This document shows, one piece after another, positions 8,288-15,734 of a DNA stretch of 64,000 nt. The notes under the pieces were generated by a model. The model saw only the letters and a list, made by a program, of their open reading frames with translations, was not told the origin of the DNA and made no database searches. Each line of letters starts with the position of its first letter. Position 1 is the first letter of the stretch. Source of the DNA: SHYR01 sp036013055 (GTDB lineage: Bacteria > Chloroflexota > Dehalococcoidia > UBA2979); contig DASCQM010000020.1 in the NCBI GenBank assembly GCA_036013055.1, positions 1 to 64,000 on the forward strand. Direction: 5' to 3'. The position numbers and the translations under genes are program-made.

Positions 8288-8325
8288 CTGACGCGCGTCG
8301 CCGTCATTGGCCGTGCCGCCGATCG

Positions 8326-8355
8326 TTGACATGCGACACTCTAGTCACCTATAGG
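8326..8355 (+). promoter_or_regulatory. promoter of the ArsR-SRPBCC gene
   Basis: TTGACA (8326-8331), an 18-bp spacer, and TATAGG (8350-8355). The GTG start at 8361 is only 5 bases past the -10, so the transcript would begin at about the start codon (leaderless). Confidence 0.65.
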
Positions 8356-8360
8356 CCGCC

Positions 8361-9119
8361 GTGGAGACAGTCCTTCGCGCCCTAGGCACGCCTGCCCGTC
8401 GGCAACTGCTCGATGCCCTACTCGGGCGTGACGAACAGACGCTCGGCGAGCTGGTGACGCAGTTGAAGATGACGCGCTTCCGCGTGATGAAATACCTGCG
8501 GATCTTGGAGGACGCCAACCTCGTCGTCACCCGTCGCTCGGGACGAGAGAAGCTGCACTACCTGAACCCGATCCCGATCCGAGAAATCCACGACCGCTAG
8601 ATCACCAAGTATTCGGAGCCGAGGGTGAACGCACTCACCGGCCTGCGAGCAGAACTGGAGCGACCGATGCCAGAGAACAGCAAGCCCGTCCACGTCTATC
8701 AGATCTACGTCCGCGCGACGCCGGAGCAGCTGTGGGAGATGAGCACGTCAGCGGAGTTCACCCGTCGATACTTCCATGCGACGGCGATCGAGTCGACGTA
8801 GGATCCGGGTGCGCCGGTGCCCTACCTCAACGAGGACGGATCGACCGCCGTCGATGGTGAGGTGAACGAGTGCGACCCACCGCGCCGGCTCTCGTACACG
8901 TGGTACGTGCAGTACGACCCCGAGGCGATCAAGAGCACACCCTCGCGCGTGACGTGGGAGATCGAATCGATGGACGAGACGTGCCGGCTGACGCTCACGC
9001 ACGACGAGTTCCCGGACGGCTCTGTCGTCTCGGAAGGCGTACGCGAGGGCTGGGTGCCTATCCTTAGCAGTTTGAAGAACCTAATCGAGACGGGCGAGCC
9101 ACTGCTGATAGAGGCGTAA
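8361..9119 (+). pseudogene. ArsR-type regulator fused to SRPBCC/AHSA1 domain, two in-frame TAGs
   Basis: A single frame from GTG 8361 to TAA 9119 encodes a winged-helix ArsR domain ('LGTPARRQLLDALLGRD', 'LGELVTQLKMTRFRVMKYLR', 'GREKLHYLNPIPIREIHDR') followed by an AHSA1/SRPBCC domain ('VHVYQIYVRATPEQLWEMST', 'YLNEDGSTAVDGEVNECDPP', 'WVPILSSLKNLIETGEPL'). TAG codons at 8598-8600 and 8799-8801 cut it in three. In relatives I recall, both positions are Trp ('IHDRW..KY' and 'ES.W.PG'), so each could be a single TGG-to-TAG change. The rest is well preserved and has a strong promoter. Intact homologues are ~250-aa regulator/ligand-binding fusions. It may be a recent pseudogene or a readthrough gene. 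Confidence 0.8.
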
Positions 9120-9148
9120 GTCTGAGGGGAAGCCGTGGGCCGTCAGGG

Positions 9149-9331
9149 TCAGTCGCCCCAGGTCCCGGCGGGCACGACATCCGACTCACCGCGGTAACCG
9201 GGGACAGTACAGATGTCCTCGACGGTAAGGCGGTGGCCAACGCCTCGGTCTTGGAGACGAGCGAGCATTAGCGCCGCCGAGTAGACCTGCTCGCGCGTCA
9301 CCTGCCCTTGCTGATCAGCGCGGACGACGTA
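9149..9331 (-). pseudogene. Unidentified gene remnant
   Basis: Minus-strand frame of about 60 codons ending in TGA 9149-9151. It reads like coding sequence ('VTREQVYSAALMLARLQDRG', 'LTVEDICTVPGYRGESDVVP'), but an in-frame TGA sits just upstream of 9331 and no good start exists. A GTG at 9301 would give 50 aa. I do not recognise the family. Most likely it is the 3' end of a lost gene. The adjoining 9332-9515 stretch is AT-richer and shows no gene on either strand. Confidence 0.4.
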
Positions 9332-9515
9332 TCAGAATTCGCCGTGTCGACTGCCTTCTCTCTCATTACGTCAAGAACACGCAGCTGTGGATATCCTGTG
9401 GACGCAATGTCTGACGAAGTGATTACGTTTCGTCTGAGCAATCTGATATCACCGTCAGAAAGCAAGCTGGCAAATCTAGCGAGTTCGCCTAGTCAGCGAC
9501 GCGCTGACACTCTCT

Positions 9516-10106
9516 CTAGCGCGGCGGGTTGTCAACATTTTGGTCGGAGAGCAGCACGAACTCACCATCGCGCCAGCCGTACGCGCGCTCGCGGAGCTGC
9601 GAGGGGCAGCAGCGTGCATCGTCGGCAGCGAAGACCCCCTCCGACGTGACCACGAGCCCGAGCCGCACCTCCACTCGACCCGCAGTTTTCGCGAACAGCG
9701 CCAGCAGCGGCCGGCCTTCCTGTAGACGGTAGACGGCGACCGCCAGGTCGCCCGCGGTGCCACCCGATTCGACGATCACGACGGCCTCTTCGCCCTCGTC
9801 GCCCGTCAGATCCTCGAAGACCACGCGCTCAGCGTGGATCTCACCGCCGCCCGCGCGCCTGATCAGTTCAGCCACGAGGGGCAGCGCCTCGAAGTCGACG
9901 TCACGCAGCGAGTCGACCGGTGGGCTGGCGCCGGCGGTCGATGTTGCGGCCGGCGTCGGAGGCACGACGGTTGCCGTCGCGGACTCGGGATCGTCGGATG
10001 CACTGCATGCAGTCAGCAGCAGCGCGGTCACCGATACGATGACGATTGCAGCGAGCGTGCGTGCACTCCGCTCGATGCGACGGGCCTGCTGAGCACTGCG
10101 CCGCAT
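9516..10106 (-). CDS. Putative lipoprotein
   Basis: 196 aa. A basic N terminus, a hydrophobic segment (about residues 18-33) and a lipobox-like LLTAC form a type II signal peptide. A Ser/Thr/Pro/Ala-rich linker follows (to about residue 62), then a globular domain with 'VVFEDLTGDEGEEAVVIVES' and 'VAVYRLQEGRPLLAL', like VCBS/FG-GAP-type extracellular lipoproteins. Two adjacent Cys lie near the C terminus. SD-like GAGG lies 5 bp before the ATG. The function is unknown; it is probably anchored outside the membrane. Confidence 0.75.
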   Translation of the reverse strand: MRRSAQQARRIERSARTLAAIVIVSVTALLLTACSASDDPESATATVVPPTPAATSTAGASPPVDSLRDVDFEALPLVAELIRRAGGGEIHAERVVFEDLTGDEGEEAVVIVESGGTAGDLAVAVYRLQEGRPLLALFAKTAGRVEVRLGLVVTSEGVFAADDARCCPSQLRERAYGWRDGEFVLLSDQNVDNPPR

Positions 10107-10175
10107 CGATACCTCGCGTCTGGCCCGTGTGCTCTGGCCGGGCCACTGCGGCCCGGCGCAGCCAGCTAGCTTGCG

Positions 10176-10400
10176 TTAGACGCCGGGCTTCACCGCCATG
10201 ATCACAACCACTGCGGCGAGCAGCAAACCGTCGAGGCGAGCGACCATGAGCAAACGGTCGAACTTCGCCGTCACTTCGGGCGAGTCGATGCCCTGCTCGT
10301 CGGCCAGCGCCTTCGTCGCCTTCATCGTTGGTCCGAGATAGCCAGCGCCGCCTTCGGTTGTGTGATCCTCAAGCCGTAGCAAGGCGCGCGACAGCGCCGG
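10176..10400 (-). pseudogene. C-terminal fragment of a membrane protein
   Basis: The last ~55 codons before TAA (10176-10178) read 'LGPTMKATKALADEQG...' and end in a hydrophobic helix '..LLLAAVVVIMAVKPGV'. This resembles the final transmembrane helix of small integral membrane proteins. No start codon or N-terminal helices are found upstream, where the SHOCT remnant begins. It is likely a truncated gene. A TTG about 40 codons upstream of the helix is possible but unconvincing. Confidence 0.45.
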
Positions 10401-10404
10401 CCAG

Positions 10405-10687
10405 CTACGGCGCCTGCAGATCCTCACGGCTGCACTGAAACTCCTCGCGGCTGATTTCGCCGGCGGCGTATCGACGCTGGGCAATCGCCAGCGGAGGTTC
10501 GGCGGCTGGCTGGGGTGCTCACTGGCCGCTGTTCGCGAGGGGGCGTCATCATCTCGCGCCGCCCGCGACCGAACGGCATCATGCCGGACATCCCCAGCAT
10601 CCTGAAGATCATTGGGAAGATGAACGGGAACAGGATCGGGAAGACGAATGGAAACCACGGGCTGGGCCGATCGCCGCTGTATGTCAT
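10405..10687 (-). pseudogene. SHOCT-domain membrane protein, frameshifted
   Basis: The start at 10687 gives a short protein with a Phe/Pro-rich hydrophobic segment (residues ~11-35) and a Gly-Met/basic stretch to about residue 58. One frame over, the sequence continues as a textbook SHOCT motif ('LAIAQRRYAAGEISREEFQ'), ending in TAG at 10405-10407. Joining them needs one 1-nt insertion or 2-nt deletion near 10515-10530. Intact relatives are ~90-aa proteins with one hydrophobic segment and a C-terminal SHOCT, so this looks like a single-event frameshift. Confidence 0.7.
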
Positions 10688-10893
10688 CGGATTGCCGCCC
10701 CTGACACATGCGCGCGCATCCGCGAGGCGAGACTAGGCCGACGCTATCACGGTTGTATAGAGACGTTGGCCCTGCGGCCGGCGTCGCAGCCGGTTCGCGA
10801 CGACCTGAGAGGTCCCGCGCGATGCCGACGGCGCAGCGACGCTGGCGCAAGAGTGGACTGAGCCGCGAGTGTGAATCTAGAATTGGTCCACGC

Positions 10894-10968
10894 GGCAGGG
10901 TAGCTCAGTGGTAGAGCAGGAGATTCATAAGCTCTTGGTCGTGGGTTCAAATCCCTCCCCTGCTACCA
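10894..10968 (+). tRNA. tRNA-Met (anticodon CAT), with stem mismatches
   Basis: GGCAGGG...CCCTGCT acceptor (G1-U72 wobble), good D-arm, anticodon loop TTCATAA (anticodon CAT), and encoded CCA. The G1-U72 type end argues for elongator rather than initiator. Two pairs look wrong: A-G at the base of the anticodon loop, and T-T in the T-stem (GTGGG/CCCTC). It may still function, but it is less perfect than the other two tRNAs here. Confidence 0.85.
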
Positions 10969-10982
10969 GCAATCAATCAGCG

Positions 10983-11007
10983 GGGCGGCACCCACTGGGT
11001 GCCGCCC
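10983..11007 (+). terminator. Rho-independent-type terminator after tRNA-Met
   Basis: Perfect 11-bp GC stem (GGGCGGCACCC/GGGTGCCGCCC) with a 3-nt loop, followed by TGCTTGTCGT. The T-tract is weak. It is 15 bp after the tRNA 3' end. Confidence 0.6.
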
Positions 11008-11053
11008 TGCTTGTCGTCCGGATGCGAGGATTAGTCGGGGAGTTCCTGGTCCT

Positions 11054-11362
11054 CTAGGCCGCGCGGCGGAGCCCGGGAGCGGCTTCGCCACCGCGGACGA
11101 TACGCTTTAAGCTGGTACACGGCGAGAAGTGAAGAACCTTCATCGCTGGGAGCTCCATGGGGTCACCAGTCTGTGGGTTGAGTACCATCCGACGCTTGCG
11201 CGACGACTGGCTGAACTTGCCAAGGCCACGGTACGAGATCTCATCGCCTCGCTTTACCGTTGACTGGACGAGATCACGGAACCCATCGAGGACGTTCTCC
11301 GCATCGCGCGATGTCGTCCCTGCGATCAGCACAACGCGCTCGATCAGTTCTGCTTTCGTCAT
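11054..11362 (-). CDS. hup: HU-family DNA-binding protein
   Basis: 102 aa histone-like nucleoid protein that bends and compacts DNA as a dimer. It starts 'MTKAELIERVVLIAG' and carries the HU signature region 'VKRGDEISYRGLGKFSQSSR', plus 'RMVLNPQTGDPMELPAMKVL', whose Arg-Asn-Pro-x-Thr-Gly is the DNA-intercalating beta arm. The start at 11362 is preceded by GGGGG. The C-terminal ~12 residues (RGGEAAPGLRRAA) are an extra basic tail compared with 90-aa HU. Confidence 0.95.
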   Translation of the reverse strand: MTKAELIERVVLIAGTTSRDAENVLDGFRDLVQSTVKRGDEISYRGLGKFSQSSRKRRMVLNPQTGDPMELPAMKVLHFSPCTSLKRIVRGGEAAPGLRRAA

Positions 11363-11584
11363 GTGAACCCCCAATGCCCGACATCCCAACAGTCAGCCCT
11401 GATGCCGTTGAAGACATTCTTGCAAGCACTCGGGGATCGCCGCGTAGGGAATATCCCGCACATAACGGAATTTACCCGCGCGCCCCCGGGGGTTTCGTCA
11501 GAAGCCCGCTACGCATCGGTTCGCAGCGAACCTGGCGTGGTCACCGACGCGCACGGCAGCGTGGCCGGCACATGAACGATCTGT

Positions 11585-12068
11585 CTACGCCTCTGGCGCA
11601 CTGACGACGGTGACCGTCCCACTGCCACCATCCACGGTGACTGTCGCACCGTCCCGGATGTCGTCGACAGCGGTGTGGGTTCCGACAACGCAGGGGATCG
11701 AGTACTCGCGCGCCACGATCGCAGAGTGCGAGAGCAGGCCGCCCATATTTGTGACGACTGCACCCGCGACAGCGTAGAGCGGCGTCCATGGCGCAGCCGT
11801 CGAACGGCACTCGACACCTTGTCGGCCCCGAGCCGGCAGGCCTCGTCGAGGCCTGCGATCACGCGAGCGAGCTCGGGACGAAGCCCGTACTTGCAGTGAC
11901 GCCGGAGAGCACCACCTGCTCAGTCGACGCGCCTGGCTCGTAAGTGGTATCGACGGGCGGAGTCGGCGCGAGTATGCGCATCGGCGGAGGTGGGGCGGCG
12001 GCGGGTGTTGCACTCATCATCGGCGGCTTCACTCGAAGCTCAAGGAACGCTGGAGCCACCAAACTCAC
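11585..12068 (-). pseudogene. PEP-utilizing enzyme mobile domain remnant, two frameshifts
   Basis: The C-terminal frame contains 'PWTPLYAVAGAVVTNMGGLL', then the phosphohistidine block 'SHSAIVAREYSIPCVVGT' and 'GATVTVDGGSGTVTVV', a clear swivelling domain of the PEP synthase/PPDK family. Upstream parts of the same domain lie in the other two frames: 'VVLSGVTASTG' (from about 11945) and 'VIAGLDEACRLGADKV' (about 11815-11862). Restoring one missing base near 11878 and one near 11815 rejoins them. The N-terminal ATP-grasp and PEP-binding domains are absent, so this is a decayed C-terminal piece. Confidence 0.8.
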
Positions 12069-12450
12069 CCAGTCGAACCCCGTCAGAGTGTCCAGTGGTC
12101 TTGCAGAACCGAGTAGATCTACTTGTCCAACCAGCGGTCACTCCGAAACTCCACCTGTCGCAGTGTCCCCTCGTGTCACATCCCGCTCCGCATCATCATC
12201 TACCGTGAACTGGGGTTGTCGCTGCCAGTCTCCCCTTGCCCGCGCAACCGCTTGCGATGGCGGTGCCATCGGCGTGAGTCCGGTAATCGACGCGGTAGTC
12301 CGCCATCTGCCTGCTGTCCCCTGCTTGCCGTCAGAACGTAGCGCTCGCGCTCGGCGAGTCTGCGAGCGCGGCGGCCAGCGGTCTGGCGCGGTCGGGCGTC
12401 AGAAGCACTAGAATCCAGCGGCAGCCAGTGAGAGACGCACGGAGGTCACG
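12069..12450. other. Intergenic stretch, no gene recognised
   Basis: About 380 bp between the PEP-domain remnant and the enoyl-CoA hydratase. No frame on either strand gave a recognisable domain; it may hold further eroded sequence of the remnant. TAGAAT at about 12409-12414 could be the -10 for the downstream gene, but no -35 is evident. Confidence 0.4.
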
Positions 12451-13299
12451 ATGCAGGAACTTGAGAAGGTCCCCTACCTGCTCTACGAGAAAGAAGAGAA
12501 CGGCATCCTCTGGATCAAGTTCAACCGGCCGGAGCGGCTGAACGCCGCCGTCGGTGGGTCGGAGCGTAACGGCACGCTGTCCAAGGTCGGCGAGTACATG
12601 CGAGCCGGAGACGACGACCCGGACGTGCGCGTGATCGTGCTCACGGGCGTCGGACGCGGCTTCTGCGCCGGCGTCGACGTAAAGGGCATCGAGGACTTCG
12701 AGTCGGGCGACAACTTCCTCGGCAACAAGCCACCGGAGCCGGGCGTCGATGCCTCGCGAGAGCGGTTCTATTACGGCATTACGAAGCTGATGAAGGACAT
12801 CTCGTTCATTCGCAAGCCAACGATCGCGATGGTGAACGGCCCCGCTGCCGGCTTCGGCATGGGCATGGCGCTGCAGTGCGACATCCGTTACGGCTCGGAA
12901 AACACGCGCTTCATCACCTACCAGCAGGTCGGCCAGATCATCGAGAACGGCGGCGCCTACTACCTGCCCCGGCTCGCCGGTCTCGGCCGCGCGCTGGAGT
13001 TTTCGTTCACCGGCCACCTCGACGCCGAACGGGCCGCCGAGTGGGGCGTGCTGAATAAGCTGGTGCCCGCCGACCAGCTTGAAGCCGAGGTGCGCTCGCT
13101 CTGCGCCGACATCATCAAAGCGCCGCCACTGGTGCAGTGGGTCAACAAGCGCGTGATCCGCGCGGCGATGGACAGCACGCTTGAGACGACGGCCGTGCTG
13201 ACCTCGAACGCCTCGGGCATCCTCGCGGACTCGGATGACGCCACGGAGGCGCGGCAGGCGCTGGTGGAGCGCCGCGATGGGGTGTTCCGGGGGCGCTAG
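12451..13299 (+). CDS. Enoyl-CoA hydratase/isomerase family protein
   Basis: 282-aa crotonase-fold protein. The oxyanion-hole blocks are 'GRGFCAGVDVKG' (about residues 68-79) and 'GPAAGFGMGMALQCDIRYGS' (about 130-149). The active-site loop is 'QVGQIIENGGAYYLPRLAGL', where a Glu sits in the place typical of hydratases. CoA-substrate chemistry is certain as a fold; the exact reaction is not. The ATG is preceded by GGAGG at good spacing. It is isolated among decayed genes and transcribed alone on the plus strand. Confidence 0.9.
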   Translation: MQELEKVPYLLYEKEENGILWIKFNRPERLNAAVGGSERNGTLSKVGEYMRAGDDDPDVRVIVLTGVGRGFCAGVDVKGIEDFESGDNFLGNKPPEPGVDASRERFYYGITKLMKDISFIRKPTIAMVNGPAAGFGMGMALQCDIRYGSENTRFITYQQVGQIIENGGAYYLPRLAGLGRALEFSFTGHLDAERAAEWGVLNKLVPADQLEAEVRSLCADIIKAPPLVQWVNKRVIRAAMDSTLETTAVLTSNASGILADSDDATEARQALVERRDGVFRGR

Positions 13300-13908
13300 G
13301 GGCGCGGGTGCGCCGAGGAAGTCGTGGTCCTCCAGCGAAGCCGCGAGCGGTCCGGTTCTGCGGCCTACTGGCGACTCGATACCCATCGCCTCAGCGCGTG
13401 CCTTCCCGAGAGCGAACTGCTCATCGGTAACGCGGGGCAAAACCATGACCATGATCACCACGTTCAGGTACCGGGAGACGCGGCAGTCAGCGTCGGAGTC
13501 GGCGCAACAGTGGGAGATCACACCAATCTCCTGCGGCGCGGAATGGTAGCGATCTAGCAGATCTGGTTCAGCCGCGCGGCGCTCCCCCGTGCTCATCCCC
13601 ATCCTGAGCACTCGCCCGACATCCTCGGCGGCGACATTCTCCACGTTAACGCGTGCGTACGTCTCGAACCCAGCCGCCAACTCCTCCGGAGTGGCACGCT
13701 CCACCTACTCCGCGTACAGCCTTCCCTCTTCGGTGAATCCGAATTCTGTCACCCAAAGTATCTGCCCGAATTCCTGCTGGCTGACCACCGGGCGCACACG
13801 ACTCATCAGGTCAATCCCGTGCGAATCTTCGCTTCGGAGGACCGGGTTCGAGAGCAGCAGTGCCGAGACGTGATCCGCCTGGCGGTAAGCGATATCGATT
13901 CCAATCAT
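13300..13908 (-). pseudogene. Unknown protein interrupted by TAG
   Basis: A minus-strand frame starting ATG 13908 ('MIGIDIAYRQADHVSALLLS') runs 67 codons to a TAG at 13705-13707. It then continues in the same frame with coding-like sequence ('VERATPEELAAGFETYARVN', 'VVIMVMVLPRVTDEQFALGK'). The frame stays open into the antisense of the hydratase gene, so the 3' boundary given here is a guess. It overlaps the upstream small gene by ATGA. I do not recognise the family. Confidence 0.45.
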
Positions 13909-14144
13909 CGATGATCTTCCGTTCGCTCACTGGACCGCGAAACGATCGAGGCCCAGATCGCCAGCGACCGCGATCGCGTCACCACCCGCTCGGTCAGATC
14001 TGTTAGCCACAGGTGCACCGAAATGACCGTGTGGTGAGCGCTCAGCGCCAGGAACGCAGCTTCGTGCGTCGCCCACAAGTTCTGGAGATACCGAGGACGC
14101 GCAGACTGAACCCGATTAATGGATGATCGACAACCCGCTTCCAA
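13905..14144 (-). CDS. Small hypothetical protein
   Basis: 79 aa if the ATG at 14144 is used. The C-terminal two thirds ('LQNLWATHEAAFLALSAHHT', 'VISVHLWLTDLTERVVTRSR', 'SLAIWASIVSRSSERTEDHR') looks coding, and its TGA overlaps the ATG of the next gene, suggesting an operon with the TAG-interrupted frame. No family was recognised. The N-terminal 15 residues are doubtful. Confidence 0.4.
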   Translation of the reverse strand: MEAGCRSSINRVQSARPRYLQNLWATHEAAFLALSAHHTVISVHLWLTDLTERVVTRSRSLAIWASIVSRSSERTEDHR

Positions 14145-14244
14145 GCATGAAGAAACTCACCGTCTCGCCGTCCTCGTCGCGCGCGAACTGAACCGGTGGC
14201 GTGTCCGTCGCTGCTACGCCTTCATCCGATACAACAACGCCGGC

Positions 14245-15555
14245 TCAGTCGATGTAATTGAGCTGCTTCGCGGCGGCGGTCAACTCATCGCGGAACTTGG
14301 GGTGGGCGAGACTGATCACCGCTTTCGCTCGCTCGCGCGTCGACTTGCCTTTGAGGTTGGCAGCGCCGTACTCGGAGACGAGCCAGTGCACCTCGGTGCG
14401 CGGCGTCGTGACGACGGCGCCCGGTGCGAGCGTCGGCACGACGCGCGAGACCTCGCCGCCCTTTGCCGTGGAGTAGAAGGCGATGATCGACTTGCCGCCC
14501 TTCGAGTCGAACGCACCGCGCGCGTAGTCGTGCTGGCCACCGGTGCCGCTGAACTGCGTGGTGCCCATCGACTCGGAGCAGCACTGCCCGGTGAGGTCGA
14601 TCTCGATCGTCGAGTTGACCGAGATCAGGTTGTCGTTCTTCGCGATGTTGCCGGGGAAGTTCACGTACGAGACGGGGTGTGCCTCGATGTACGGGTTGTC
14701 GTCGAGGAACTCGTACATGCGCTGCGAGCCAGCGGCGAAGGCGTAGAGCGCCTTGCGGGCGTGGAATGTCTTCTGCGAGCCGTTCGCGACGCCCGTCTCC
14801 ACGAGGTCGACCATCGAGTCGACGAACATCTCCGTGTGGATGCCGAGGTTCTTGTGGTCGAGCAGGCTCTTTGCCACGGCGTTCGGCACGCCGCCGATGC
14901 CGAGCTGGATGCAGGCGCCGTCCGGGATCATGCCGGAGATCATCGCGCCCATCGCCTTGTCTTCCTCGCGGTCGGGTGGCGTCGGCAGTTCGAAGAGTGG
15001 AACATCGTGCTCGACGATCGCGTCGACCTCGGAGATGTGCACCCAGCCGGTGCCGTGGACGCGCGGCATGTTCTGGTTGACCTCCGCGATCACGTACTTC
15101 GCCGCGGCGATCGCCGCGACGTTAGTGTCGACGTTCACGCCGAGGCTCATGTAGCCGTGCTGGTCGATGCGCGAGAGCGTGACGATCGCGACATCGATGT
15201 CCATCTCCTGCTCGAAGAGGCGCGGGATCTGGTGGAAAAACGCGGGGTTGTAGGTGGCCTGACCGCTGGCGAGTATCGCGCGGTCCACGCTGCTGGCGAA
15301 CATCGACTCCCAGTGGATGATGTCTTGCAGCTCCGGCACAAGGATCGTACGAGCACTCGCGCCCATCGGCAGCAGCGAGGTCATCGTCAGGTCACTGAAC
15401 CCACTGGCCTTCGCGCGGTCGGCGATCGCCTCCAGCGTCGCGGGCGGCTCACCCACCGCGTTGCCCTGCACGATCAACGAGCCATCGGGGATGGCAGCTA
15501 CGGCTTCTTCGGCGCTCCGCAGCTTCGCCGCGTACAGGTCCAGTGCACTCGTCAT
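14245..15555 (-). CDS. Acetyl-CoA hydrolase/4-hydroxybutyrate CoA-transferase family protein
   Basis: 436 aa, the family's usual length. It moves CoA between acetyl-CoA and a carboxylic acid (4-hydroxybutyrate/butyrate-type) by way of a glutamyl-CoA thioester. Blocks seen: 'MTSLLPMGASARTILVPEL', 'CIQLGIGGVPNAVAKSLL' and the CoA-binding 'ESMGTTQFSGTGGQHDYARG'. The start at 15555 ('MTSALDLYAAKL') removes a non-conserved 36-residue extension. It is divergent from the broken ketopantoate reductase. In a genome with crotonases and CaiB proteins it fits short-chain acid or hydroxyacid degradation. Confidence 0.92.
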   Translation of the reverse strand: MTSALDLYAAKLRSAEEAVAAIPDGSLIVQGNAVGEPPATLEAIADRAKASGFSDLTMTSLLPMGASARTILVPELQDIIHWESMFASSVDRAILASGQATYNPAFFHQIPRLFEQEMDIDVAIVTLSRIDQHGYMSLGVNVDTNVAAIAAAKYVIAEVNQNMPRVHGTGWVHISEVDAIVEHDVPLFELPTPPDREEDKAMGAMISGMIPDGACIQLGIGGVPNAVAKSLLDHKNLGIHTEMFVDSMVDLVETGVANGSQKTFHARKALYAFAAGSQRMYEFLDDNPYIEAHPVSYVNFPGNIAKNDNLISVNSTIEIDLTGQCCSESMGTTQFSGTGGQHDYARGAFDSKGGKSIIAFYSTAKGGEVSRVVPTLAPGAVVTTPRTEVHWLVSEYGAANLKGKSTRERAKAVISLAHPKFRDELTAAAKQLNYID

Positions 15556-15734
15556 GGCGATTCCATCCCAGTCTCGTCCGCGCTCTCGTCTAAGCCGCGG
15601 CAGTATCCCACATCGGCGGAGACCCTGAGCGTCGACAGACTCGCCGCATCTGGTTCGCGACACCGCACATCGACGTGCCGTGCTACCTTCTGCGACCTGA
15701 TCTGGCCACCCGAACCGACCGTAGGGGAGCGACG

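Noticed and set aside
7276..9119. Global reassignment of TAG to tryptophan
   Set aside because: Many core genes (e.g. meaB, trpB, trpD, tyrS, hydratase) end in TAG at their normal family length, so TAG is a working stop in this genome.
12331..13704. 457-codon minus-strand frame across the enoyl-CoA hydratase
   Set aside because: Most of it is antisense to a clear crotonase. Only the part right of 13300 has coding character, and that is reported as a TAG-interrupted pseudogene.
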